Shown: positions 1-8,900, numbered from the stretch's first letter. The stretch is 8,900 nucleotides of DNA from CALFMR01 sp035550595 (GCA_035550595.1 DASZOV010000025.1:1-8900); one strand, 5' to 3'. Numbers and translations: made by a program. The notes: a model not told the origin generated them from the sequence alone.

Positions 1-134
1 CGCGTTTCCAGCAGCTCGGCATTCGCGAGGATGATGCCGAGCTGGTTGTTCAGCCTGTGAAACAGCCGCGAGAAATCGGCCTCGGAGAAGCCCACGGCCC
101 GGCGCTCGACGCCTTGCGCCAGTTCAGGCGCCAC
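1..134 (-). CDS. Histidine-kinase-like protein, N-terminal fragment (cut by window edge)
   Basis: Reading leftward from a GTG at 134, 44 codons are visible. They include the stretch LFHRLNNQLGIILANAELL around residues 24-42. This resembles the H-box of the dimerisation/phosphoacceptor domain of soluble hybrid-type sensor kinases (usual form HDLNNxLxxIxGxAEL), with His26 as the candidate phosphoacceptor. The start is well supported: an in-frame TGA lies only two codons upstream (140-138), and a GAGGGA Shine-Dalgarno-like run sits about 8 nt before the GTG. Only about 23 residues precede the H-box, so there is no room for an N-terminal sensor or membrane segment; a cytoplasmic protein is inferred. 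The start overlaps the end of the upstream HTH gene by 11 nt, implying translational coupling. The ATP-binding domain would lie outside the window, so kinase activity is not shown. It could instead be a kinase-like phosphotransfer protein. Confidence 0.65.
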   Translation of the reverse strand, partial: MAPELAQGVERRAVGFSEADFSRLFHRLNNQLGIILANAELLET

Positions 135-351
135 GACTCAGTCCCTCGAGCGCACCGGGCGCCTCGGGGGGCGTGGTCGTGTCGGGTTCCCGCCACAGGG
201 TGTCGACGAAGATCCGGACGGATCCGCCCGCCGTTCTCACGTACTGCACCTTGGAGCTGGCAATCCAGTTGTAAATGGTTCGTCGGCTGACCCCCACGAG
301 CTCACACGCTCGGGGGATGGAAACGGTTTTTCGTTCGACCAGCATCGGCAT
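124..351 (-). CDS. Small excisionase/BldC-like helix-turn-helix DNA-binding protein
   Basis: This is a 75-residue protein. Residues 10-53 form a MerR/excisionase-type (HTH_17-like) domain: the helix pair around SIPRACELVGVSRRTIYNWI (11-30), then a short wing and the segment GGSVRIFVDTLWR (43-55), typical of DNA-binding proteins that read a site through a winged helix. The remaining 20 residues (Thr/Pro/Glu/Gly rich) look like a flexible tail. Its size fits stand-alone BldC-like transcription factors better than phage excisionases, since no integrase or attachment site is nearby; this is inference. The start may be Met1 at 351 or Met3 at 345. The weak purine-rich GGGATGG run lies too close to Met1 but about 6 nt before Met3. 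Its TGA stop lies inside the start region of the downstream kinase-like gene, so both are probably made from one mRNA. The target DNA is unknown; the dyads just upstream are candidates for autoregulation. Confidence 0.85.
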   Translation of the reverse strand: MPMLVERKTVSIPRACELVGVSRRTIYNWIASSKVQYVRTAGGSVRIFVDTLWREPDTTTPPEAPGALEGLSRGA

Positions 352-361
352 CCATCCCGCA

Positions 362-373
362 GCCCTGTAGGGC
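362..373. promoter_or_regulatory. 12-bp dyad upstream of the HTH gene, possible operator
   Basis: The sequence GCCCTGTAGGGC has 5-bp arms (GCCCT/AGGGC) around a 2-nt centre, ending 11 bp upstream of the HTH start codon. It could be a regulator-binding dyad or a very small hairpin in the leader RNA. The symmetry is seen directly; the function is a guess. Confidence 0.2.
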
Positions 374-443
374 CGGCAATTCTCAGCAAGAATGAAGACG
401 TTCTGCCTGCAATATCGGCGGGGTTGCGCGGGACTTTACGCGA

Positions 444-497
444 CGGAAAACCGACACGGCGGCTCTGCCAGTGCTCGCGACCGACGCCGGTTTTCCG
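444..497. repeat. 10-bp inverted repeat in the divergent intergenic region
   Basis: CGGAAAACCG at 444-453 is the exact reverse complement of CGGTTTTCCG at 488-497, with 34 bp between them (centre-to-centre 44 bp, about four helical turns). Each copy is itself a CGG-N4-CCG dyad. A one-mismatch copy, CGGTTTTTCG, lies at 324-333 inside the HTH coding sequence. The position between the divergent HTH and response-regulator genes suits paired operator sites for a dimeric regulator, possibly with looping. A stem-loop in RNA is the alternative. No match to a known operator was recognised. The remainder of 352-546 holds no gene that I can support. Confidence 0.45.
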
Positions 498-510
498 GGC
501 TCCGGTTGCG

Positions 511-530
511 CCTGTGTCAATCCGTGTCAA
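511..530 (+). repeat. 10-bp-period direct repeat (GTGTCAA x2) just before the regulator gene
   Basis: Two blocks, 511-520 and 521-530, share the exact heptamer GTGTCAA (514-520 and 524-530). They are spaced exactly one helical turn apart and end 16 bp before the chosen ATG at 547. Such spacing suits a protein binding direct half-sites on one DNA face. A weak promoter-like pair (TTGCGC at 506-511 and CAAAAT at 528-533, 16-nt spacer) overlaps the repeat. If used, transcription would begin close to the ATG. Confidence 0.3.
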
Positions 531-546
531 AATGCCGTCTCCCCAG

Positions 547-1935
547 ATGTCAGACGCCCAACCCCAGCACCTGCTGCTCGTCGATGACGAATCTGCATTC
601 CGTGAAGTCATAGCCGAGCGGCTCGCCGAGCAGGGCTTCCAGGTCCGGCAGGCGGCCTCCGGCGAGGAGGCGCTCGAGCGGCTGAACGAGTTCGCCTTCG
701 ACATCCTCATCACCGACTTGCGCCTGCCCGGCGTCGACGGCCGCCAGGTACTCGACGAGGCCCTCGCCCGCTATCCCGAGATCATCGCCATCGTCATCAC
801 CGGCTTCGGCACGGTGCGCGAAGCCGTCGAGATCACGCGGCGCGGCGCGGAAGGGTTCATCACCAAGCCGTTCCAGTTCGAGGAGCTGCTGCACGAGATC
901 AACGCGTCGGTCGAAAAGCGCCGGCTGAAAACGGAGAACGCGTATCTGCGCGCGCAGCTCCACGAGCGCTTCGGGATCGACGGCATGATCGGCCGCGCGC
1001 CGGTCATGGGACGTCTCTTCGAGCTGCTCCGCACGGTCGCGCAGACGACGAGCACGGTGCTCGTGACGGGAGAAACGGGCACGGGCAAGGAACTGGCCGC
1101 GCGTGCGATTCACGACGCGAGCCCTCGCCGGGCGCAGCGGTTCGTCGCGATCAACTGCAGCGCGATCCCGGAGACGCTGCTCGAGGCCGAGCTCTTCGGC
1201 CACGTGCGCGGGGCGTTCACGGGCGCGGTCGCGAATCGTCAAGGACGCATCGAGCAGGCGAACCGCGGCACGCTGTTCCTCGACGAGGTGGGCACGATGA
1301 GCGCCGGCCTGCAGTCGAAGCTGCTGCGCGTGCTGCAGGGACGCGAGTTCGAGCGCGTCGGCGACTCGCAGACGATCCGCGTCGACGTACGGGTCATCGC
1401 GGCGACCAACTCGGATCTCAAGCGCATGGTCGACGAAGGCACGTTCCGCGAGGATCTGTACTATCGACTGAACGTCATCCCGATCCGCGTGCCGGCGCTG
1501 CGCGAGCGGCGCGGCGACATTCCGCTGCTCGCGCAGCACTTCCTCGATCGCTTCAGCAGCTCCGCCGCACCGCCTCGACGCGTGACGCTCGGGCAGGACG
1601 CGCAGCAGGCGCTCATGGCCTATCACTGGCCCGGCAACGTGCGACAGCTCGAGAACGTGATGGAACGCACGTTCGCGCTGTCGCCCGGCCGCGTGCAGCT
1701 CTCGGCCGCCGATCTGCCCGACGAGATTCGCGACGTGCCCTTCGCGCCGTCGACCGGCGATTTCGTCTTTCCGCCGGAAGGATTGGAGCTCGATCGACTC
1801 GTCTCGGATTTCGAACATGGCCTCATCCGCCAGGCGCTCGAGCGCACCGGCGGGAACAAGCGGCAGGCGGCCGATCTGCTTCGCGTGAAGCGGACGACGC
1901 TCATCGAAAAGCTGAAGCGGCTGGATCGGCAATAA
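547..1935 (+). CDS. NtrC-family sigma54-dependent response regulator
   Basis: This is a 462-residue cytoplasmic transcription activator of the NtrC class, which turns on sigma54 promoters when phosphorylated by a partner kinase. The receiver domain spans roughly residues 8-120, with acidic Asp13-Asp14, phosphoacceptor Asp57 (ITDLRLPG), Thr85 and Lys107. The AAA+ domain (about 147-380) has Walker A GETGTGKE (175-182), an intact GAFTGA loop (222-227) that contacts sigma54, and Walker B LFLDE (243-247). The C-terminal Fis-type HTH lies at about 425-458 (GGNKRQAADLLRVKRTTL). Length and domain order are standard. The open frame extends upstream to 424, but similarity to receiver domains begins only after ATG 547, so this start is preferred; ATG 532 is possible. 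No Shine-Dalgarno sequence precedes either, so a leaderless or very short leader is conceivable. The kinase-like gene transcribed divergently is a plausible partner (inference). The target genes are unknown. Confidence 0.95.
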   Translation: MSDAQPQHLLLVDDESAFREVIAERLAEQGFQVRQAASGEEALERLNEFAFDILITDLRLPGVDGRQVLDEALARYPEIIAIVITGFGTVREAVEITRRGAEGFITKPFQFEELLHEINASVEKRRLKTENAYLRAQLHERFGIDGMIGRAPVMGRLFELLRTVAQTTSTVLVTGETGTGKELAARAIHDASPRRAQRFVAINCSAIPETLLEAELFGHVRGAFTGAVANRQGRIEQANRGTLFLDEVGTMSAGLQSKLLRVLQGREFERVGDSQTIRVDVRVIAATNSDLKRMVDEGTFREDLYYRLNVIPIRVPALRERRGDIPLLAQHFLDRFSSSAAPPRRVTLGQDAQQALMAYHWPGNVRQLENVMERTFALSPGRVQLSAADLPDEIRDVPFAPSTGDFVFPPEGLELDRLVSDFEHGLIRQALERTGGNKRQAADLLRVKRTTLIEKLKRLDRQ

Positions 1936-1937
1936 CC

Positions 1938-2951
1938 ATGACCAAACGTCACGCCTGGTGGGTCATCGTCATGGGCGAGGCGGCGACGGCGTTCCGCGCG
2001 CGCGAACGTGAGGAGCTCCTGCCGACGCTGAAACAACTGCAGCACACGCAGCCGGAGGCCGCGCTCAAGTGGTTCGAGCGCGGGCGGCTGTGGACGTCGC
2101 CCGAAGAAGCGCAGGCGGCGGCGCGAGAAGCGCGGCGGGCGCGGGGCGCTGGACGGTCACGCGATTGGCGACCGGGCGGCGCGCACGTCGATCCGCGCGC
2201 CAAGTACAAGCTGACGCGCGACCAGAAGCGCGCGCGATGGAAGCAGCGCGAAGGCTGGCGTCGCGAACGAGACGACGAAGGCAGTCGCGGCGGGACGTTC
2301 GATGCACGCGGACCTCGAGACCCGCGTGGACAACACGGCCACGGCCGGCCACCGCTCGACTGGAAACCGCCGAGCGCAAAGCGCGACGAGCCATCCGGCG
2401 ATCGTCGCCCGCCGCTCGAGTGGAAGCCGCCGAGTCCGAAACGGAACGATCGGTCATCGGCCGATCGCCGTCCGCCTGTCGACTGGAAGCCAGCACCTGG
2501 ACCGAAGGGCGCACGCCCCGCGTACGGCAAGCCTGGACCGAAGGCCGGTGGCCGATGGTCCGGTAAGCCTGGCGGCAAGGGTCAGCGGCCGTGGTCCGGT
2601 CATGGAAAGCCAGCCGCGAAAGGCCGCGGCCCGTGGTCAGGCCACGGAAAGCCTGGGCCGAAGAGCCGCGGCACCTGGTCAGGCGGTGGAAAGCCAGGCG
2701 ACAGAAACCGCGGCGAATCTTCCGGCGGTTGGAAGCCGCGTCCTCAGGCGAAGAATGGCCGGTCCGACTGGAAACCGTCGGGCGGCGGCTGGCGTCCACG
2801 CGAACCCCGCGGCGAGACGCCGCGCCTCGAGTGGAAGCCGCCGAAGCGCAAACGCGGCGACGATGACACGCCGTCCAATGCGTCATCGCGATCGGATCGC
2901 GCACGACCGTTCAGGCCGCGAGGCGGCAAGGGACCACGCGGGAGAAGCTAG
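1938..2951 (+). CDS. Unrecognised basic Trp/Gly/Pro repeat protein coupled to the response regulator
   Basis: I do not recognise this 337-residue protein. Its ATG lies 2 nt after the regulator's TAA, so translation is probably coupled. Residues 1-70 look folded and amphipathic (HAWWVIVMGEAATAFRARER, then a segment with QPEAALKWFERGRLW), without a signal peptide. Residues 71-135 are Arg-rich. From 137 on the chain is low-complexity and strongly basic, with evenly placed tryptophans: Trp142, 162 and 183 in R-P-P-x-[DE]-W-K-P units, Trp207, 219, 233 and 247 in W-S-G-x-GKP units, then Trp265, 278, 285 and 299. The tail ends Lys/Arg-rich. Differences between repeat copies fall mainly at third codon positions, supporting this frame over the overlapping long ones. 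The composition recalls disordered RNA- or DNA-binding tails, but that is inference only. Cytosolic location is likely. Confidence 0.75.
   Translation: MTKRHAWWVIVMGEAATAFRAREREELLPTLKQLQHTQPEAALKWFERGRLWTSPEEAQAAAREARRARGAGRSRDWRPGGAHVDPRAKYKLTRDQKRARWKQREGWRRERDDEGSRGGTFDARGPRDPRGQHGHGRPPLDWKPPSAKRDEPSGDRRPPLEWKPPSPKRNDRSSADRRPPVDWKPAPGPKGARPAYGKPGPKAGGRWSGKPGGKGQRPWSGHGKPAAKGRGPWSGHGKPGPKSRGTWSGGGKPGDRNRGESSGGWKPRPQAKNGRSDWKPSGGGWRPREPRGETPRLEWKPPKRKRGDDDTPSNASSRSDRARPFRPRGGKGPRGRS
2346..2507 (+). repeat. Coding repeat A: three units of R-P-P-x-[DE]-W-K-P
   Basis: Three consecutive units of 20-21 codons inside the basic repeat protein (residues 137-190) read RPPLDWKPPSAKR, RPPLEWKPPSPKR and RPPVDWKPAPGPK, separated by short Asp/Arg/Ser linkers. 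The first two copies differ mostly at codon third positions (for example CGG/CGC, CCA/CCG, AAA/AAG, AGC/AGT). A diverged copy, PRLEWKPPKRKR, lies at residues 295-306. Confidence 0.8.
2514..2702 (+). repeat. Coding repeat B: W-S-G-x-G-K-P-G units
   Basis: Residues 193-255 of the repeat protein hold an opening YGKPGPKAGG segment and four W-S-G units with Trp at 207, 219, 233 and 247 (spacing 12, 14 and 14 residues), for example WSGHGKPAAKGRG and WSGHGKPGPKSRG. Synonymous changes dominate between copies (TCC/TCA, GGT/GGC, CAT/CAC, CCT/CCA), so the units appear old and maintained, not freshly duplicated. Confidence 0.8.
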
Positions 2952-2978
2952 AAGTTCGAAGCTAGAAGCCAGAAGTTC
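2944..2978 (+). repeat. Heptameric tandem repeat (GAAGNNN x5) at the convergent gene junction
   Basis: Five head-to-tail 7-bp units are visible: GAAGCTA, GAAGTTC, GAAGCTA, GAAGCCA and GAAGTTC. The array begins inside the last codons of the repeat protein, whose TAG stop is formed by units 1 and 2, and ends 6 bp before the dusB stop codon. It fills nearly the whole 33-bp gap between the two convergent genes. I see no hairpin-plus-T-run terminator in this gap. Confidence 0.8.
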
Positions 2979-2984
2979 AAGGGC

Positions 2985-4037
2985 TCAGCCGACGACCAGT
3001 TCCTCGCTCACGCCGAAGAACGTTCGGATCGTGTCGCGGAGGGAGTCGATTGACTCGGTGGCGTTGATCGTCGTCCGGAGCTCGGACCCGCCGACGAGGC
3101 CCTTCGTGTACCACGAGCCGAGCGCGCGGATCTTGTTGATGACCCAGCGCTCGCGACCGCGTGCGGGAGCCGGCGCCGACAGCTCCGCGCCCGGCGCGGC
3201 GTGGCGGAAGCCACGCTGCTCGCCGACGCGTTCGTTCAACAGCAGCTCGATGTACTCGAGCAGGAAACGGCCGCGATCCTCGGCAGGGACGTCGCGCACG
3301 GCATCGCCACGGGTCGCGTCCGCTGCTTGCGCGAAGATCCACGGATTGCGCAGCGCGCCGCGACCCACGAGCACGCCGCTCACGCCGGAATCGCGCAGCC
3401 GGTCGACCACCTGTCCGGCTTCGACGCAGTCGCCCGATCCGAACACGGGAATGTCCACGGCGTTCGCCACGCCGCCAATGAACGTCCAGTCCGCTTCGCC
3501 TTTGTAGGACTGCGCCGCCGTGCGCCCGTGGACGGCGACAGCCGCCGCGCCGGCGTCGGCGACCATCTTCGCGAGCGTCGGCGCGTTCATCTCGTGCTCG
3601 TTCCAGCCAGCGCGCATCTTCACGGTGACCGGGATGCGCACGCGATCCGTCATGGCGCGCACGACGGATGCGGCGTGCGCCGGGTCGCGCATCAGACTGC
3701 AGCCGGCGTGGTGCTTCGCGATCTTCGGCACCGGACATCCCATGTTGATGTCGACGACGTCGGCGCCCATGCCCTGGACGATCTCGGCGGCATCGGCCAT
3801 GACGGCCGGATCGCCACCGAAGATCTGGATCGAGACGGGCCGCTCTTCCTCGGTGTACTCGGCGTATTCGAGCGTGCGGTCGATGCCGCGCACCAAGCCT
3901 TCCGAGCTGACCATTTCGGTGACGACCAGACCGCAGCCGCCCTTGCGCTTCACGAGCCGGCGGAAGGCGGTGTCGGTCATGCCCGCCATCGGTGCGAGCG
4001 CGACCGGATGGTCGAGCTGAAGCGTGCCGATTTTCAT
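2985..4037 (-). CDS. dusB: tRNA-dihydrouridine synthase, DusB-type
   Basis: This 350-residue FMN enzyme reduces uridine to dihydrouridine in the D-loop of tRNAs, using NAD(P)H in the cytoplasm. Family marks are clear: APMAGMTDTAFRRL at 15-28 (FMN-binding start of the TIM barrel), INMGCPVPKI with the catalytic Cys101, Lys140 in TVKMRAGW, His170 in VHGRT, and GSGDC (200-204) plus LVGRGALRNPWIF for the FMN phosphate. The C-terminal helical tRNA-binding domain follows, ending with WYTKGLVGGSELRTTIN. Length is normal for DusB (about 320-350), with a short Ala/Pro/Arg-rich insertion at about 275-292. Its ATG lies 5 nt after the SurA-like gene's stop and has no strong Shine-Dalgarno sequence of its own, so coupling with that gene is likely. 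Which Dus subfamily it belongs to is judged by overall similarity to DusB/NifR3, not by alignment. Confidence 0.93.
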   Translation of the reverse strand: MKIGTLQLDHPVALAPMAGMTDTAFRRLVKRKGGCGLVVTEMVSSEGLVRGIDRTLEYAEYTEEERPVSIQIFGGDPAVMADAAEIVQGMGADVVDINMGCPVPKIAKHHAGCSLMRDPAHAASVVRAMTDRVRIPVTVKMRAGWNEHEMNAPTLAKMVADAGAAAVAVHGRTAAQSYKGEADWTFIGGVANAVDIPVFGSGDCVEAGQVVDRLRDSGVSGVLVGRGALRNPWIFAQAADATRGDAVRDVPAEDRGRFLLEYIELLLNERVGEQRGFRHAAPGAELSAPAPARGRERWVINKIRALGSWYTKGLVGGSELRTTINATESIDSLRDTIRTFFGVSEELVVG

Positions 4038-4042
4038 GGAAG

Positions 4043-5158
4043 CTACTTGGCGGCGGCGTTCACCGGCGCGGCGGCCGCCGCGGCGGCGTCAGCGGTTTCC
4101 TTGGCGAGCTCTTTTTCGTACGCGTCCTTGAACGCCTGATCCTTCCACTCGATGACCGCCTGCTGCCGCAGCCGCGTCAGCAGCTTCTCGGTTTCGCCGC
4201 CGAGACGCGCGCTCCGGACGTGCTGTTCGATCTGATCGTGGACGTCGGCGAACGGCTGGAGCGTCGGCGCATCGCGCGCTTCGAGCTTCAGGATCTGGTA
4301 GCCGGTCGGCACGCGAATGGGCTGGCTCACGTCGCCCGGCTGCATCTTGTCGAGCACGTCCTTCAGCGCCGGATTGAGATCGTCCGTCTTGACCGGACCG
4401 ATGAGGCCACCCTGATTCTTGGTCGGCGCTTCGGACGCCTCGCGCACCAGCTTTTCGAAGTCCTCACCTTTCACGGCACGCTCGCGCAGGGCCGCGATCT
4501 TGGCGCGCGCGGCGTTGTCGTCGCCGACGCTGAACAGGCTCTGGCCGTTCTGCGTGCGATTGGGCACGTTCACGAGCAGCTCGCGGAGCGTGACCGTCGC
4601 CGGCGTCATGAACTCGTCGCCGTGGGCCGCGTAGTACTGCCGCAGCTCCTCTTCGGTGACGGTCATGTGCGGATAGATCTCCTCGTTTTGCACGGCACGG
4701 ATGAGCGCGGCACGTTCGAGGTTCGTCCGGAGCTCGTCGAGCGTCATGCCTTCGTCGGCCAGCGCCTTGTCGAAGGCCTTGTCGTCGAGGTGGTTGTCCT
4801 TCTTGATGCTGTCGAGCGCGGCCTTGAAGTCCGCGTCGGTGAACTGCGCGTTGAGCTCGCGCGCACGCTGCACGAGCAGCAGCTCGTCGACGGCCTGCAC
4901 CAGAATGCGCGGCGTGATGCCGTTCAATGCATTACGCAGCGTCGCGTCGTCTTCGAGCGCCTTGGGATCGGCCACCTGGCGGTTGTCTTCGCGCAAGGCG
5001 CTAATCTGCCGGTCGGTGAGCTGCGACTGCGTGAAGACCTCGCCGTTCACGCGCACGAGGATGCGTTCGAGGATCACGCTCTGACCCGCTTCGGCGGCGA
5101 TCACCTGAGGCGCGGCGACCATCGCCGCGACGACGAACGCGAGAGACCAATGCTTCAT
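4043..5158 (-). CDS. SurA-like periplasmic peptidyl-prolyl isomerase (single parvulin domain)
   Basis: This is a 371-residue secreted chaperone/isomerase that probably helps outer-membrane or periplasmic proteins fold. Residues 1-21 form a signal peptide (basic KH, hydrophobic LAFVVAAMVAA, cleavage near VIA-A-E). A SurA N-terminal domain follows, starting ILERILVRVNGEVFTQSQL and continuing as helices to about 180. One parvulin-type PPIase domain spans about 185-293 (TVTLRELLV to YQILKLEAR, with GGLIGPV and PGDVSQPIRVPTGYQ). The C-terminal helix ends in an Ala-rich tail. E. coli SurA has two parvulin domains; only one is present here. The frame is open to 5197, but the signal peptide begins at ATG 5158, which also has a GGGGTG run upstream; this start is chosen. 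It sits 48 nt after mfd and 5 nt before dusB, consistent with one operon. A plain parvulin foldase such as PrsA is the alternative. Confidence 0.88.
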   Translation of the reverse strand: MKHWSLAFVVAAMVAAPQVIAAEAGQSVILERILVRVNGEVFTQSQLTDRQISALREDNRQVADPKALEDDATLRNALNGITPRILVQAVDELLLVQRARELNAQFTDADFKAALDSIKKDNHLDDKAFDKALADEGMTLDELRTNLERAALIRAVQNEEIYPHMTVTEEELRQYYAAHGDEFMTPATVTLRELLVNVPNRTQNGQSLFSVGDDNAARAKIAALRERAVKGEDFEKLVREASEAPTKNQGGLIGPVKTDDLNPALKDVLDKMQPGDVSQPIRVPTGYQILKLEARDAPTLQPFADVHDQIEQHVRSARLGGETEKLLTRLRQQAVIEWKDQAFKDAYEKELAKETADAAAAAAAPVNAAAK

Positions 5159-5172
5159 CACAGGAACACCCC

Positions 5173-5185
5173 GCGGCCGCGCCGC
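5173..5185 (-). other. Small GC hairpin in the mfd-surA gap
   Basis: On the minus-strand transcript, GCGGC-GCG-GCCGC can fold into a 5-bp stem with a 3-nt loop directly next to the GGGGTG ribosome-binding run and about 14 nt before the surA-like ATG. No T-run follows, so it is not an intrinsic terminator. It might modulate translation or be chance in GC-rich DNA. The rest of the 48-nt gap holds an AACATGTT palindrome (5201-5208) overlapping the mfd stop codon. Confidence 0.2.
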
Positions 5186-5206
5186 AAGTTTTGGCAAATC
5201 AACATG

Positions 5207-8742
<3,536 letters not shown>

Positions 8743-8746
<4 letters not shown>

Positions 8747-8793
8747 AACAGCGGGTCGCCCGAGCGCGCGGCCGACCCTTTGAATCCTTTCAT
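8743..8793 (-). CDS. Candidate 16-codon leader ORF overlapping the mfd start
   Basis: An ATG at 8793 opens a frame encoding MKGFKGSAARSGDPLL, whose TGA stop (8745-8743) overlaps the mfd GTG (8746-8744) in a GTGA arrangement typical of translational coupling. Mfd itself lacks a recognisable Shine-Dalgarno sequence, which would make coupling useful. However, the small ORF has only a weak purine run upstream, the peptide resembles nothing I know, and a 16-codon frame can occur by chance. It may simply be untranslated leader. Confidence 0.3.
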
Positions 8794-8877
8794 CTCATGC
8801 TAGTCTGAATCCCCTGCTCCCGCCCAACCCGCGCCGGCGTGGCGAGGCGTCCGCGGCGCCGGAGACGCGGTGCTTCC

Positions 8878-8900
8878 GTGACACTCCCCCACTTCGATGC
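8878..8900 (+). CDS. Possible start of a divergent gene (MoaC-like first residues)
   Basis: A GTG at 8878 opens a plus-strand frame reaching the window edge, with visible residues (M)TLPHFDA. A GGAG run lies 13 nt upstream. The pattern of a few residues ending in HFDA resembles N-termini of the molybdenum cofactor enzyme MoaC (cyclic pyranopterin monophosphate synthase), where a Thr-His-x-Asp segment precedes GxAxMVDV. Eight residues cannot prove this. The 84 nt between 8794 and 8877 show only GC-rich short palindromes. Confidence 0.25.

Noticed and set aside
124..351. Phage excisionase (Xis), implying an integrated element
   Set aside because: There is no integrase, attachment-site repeat or phage gene nearby, and it overlaps a kinase-like gene; a chromosomal BldC-like regulator fits better.
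352..546. A sigma54 (-24/-12) promoter in the divergent region, expected if the regulator acts locally
   Set aside because: Reading both strands by eye for GG-N10-GC within a TGGCAC-N5-TTGC context gave no convincing match.
550..1932. A 460-codon minus-strand open frame opposite the response regulator
   Set aside because: It is fully contained within a gene with intact REC, AAA+ and Fis-type HTH motifs; the antisense product is Arg/Ala/Leu-rich with no motif.
2952..2984. Bidirectional intrinsic terminator between the convergent genes
   Set aside because: The gap consists of the heptamer array; no stable stem followed by a T-run is visible on either strand.
2302..3507. A 401-codon plus-strand frame overlapping the repeat protein and running into dusB antisense
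   Set aside because: Changes between repeat copies are mostly synonymous in the 1938 frame, not in this one, and it crosses into antisense of dusB.
8797..8827. Minus-strand promoter-like pair TTGGGC (8822-8827) and TAGCAT (8797-8802) upstream of mfd
   Set aside because: The spacer is 19 nt, both boxes are weak matches, and the predicted start would lie at or past the small leader ATG; not strong enough to call.

Overview
The window is a GC-rich bacterial stretch with tightly packed genes. All complete genes are chromosomal housekeeping or regulatory in character; I see no phage, transposon, CRISPR, rRNA or tRNA gene. The gene set (a mfd-surA-dusB cluster beside an NtrC-type regulator and a BldC/excisionase-like helix-turn-helix gene) and the base composition fit an Acidobacteriota genome of the Vicinamibacteria type. 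That assignment is an inference from recalled genome style, not proven by any marker here.

Layout. (1) Positions 1-351, minus strand: a small helix-turn-helix DNA-binding protein, whose end overlaps the GTG start of a histidine-kinase-like gene that runs off the left edge. (2) Positions 352-546: a divergent regulatory region with a 12-bp dyad, a 10-bp inverted repeat and a 10-bp-spaced direct repeat. (3) Positions 547-2951, plus strand: a full-length sigma54-activating response regulator (REC, AAA+, Fis-type HTH). Only 2 nt later comes an unrecognised 337-residue protein with a small N-terminal region and a long basic Gly/Pro/Lys/Arg/Trp repeat tail. (4) Positions 2944-2978: a heptameric GAAG-type tandem repeat at the convergent junction. 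(5) Positions 8793 down to 2985, minus strand: a candidate 16-codon leader ORF, mfd (transcription-repair coupling factor), a secreted SurA-like parvulin chaperone, and dusB (tRNA dihydrouridine synthase). Junctions of -4, 48 and 5 nt suggest one operon. (6) Right edge: the first codons of a possible divergent plus-strand gene.

How the genes relate. The left half looks like a regulatory locus. A kinase-like fragment and a response regulator are transcribed divergently and may form a two-component pair, with the small HTH protein and the repeat protein as accessory partners. The right half is a maintenance operon covering DNA repair coupled to transcription, envelope protein folding and tRNA modification. 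The least explained item is the Trp-punctuated basic repeat protein. Its repeat copies differ mostly at third codon positions, so it appears to be a selected protein and not a chance GC-rich frame.
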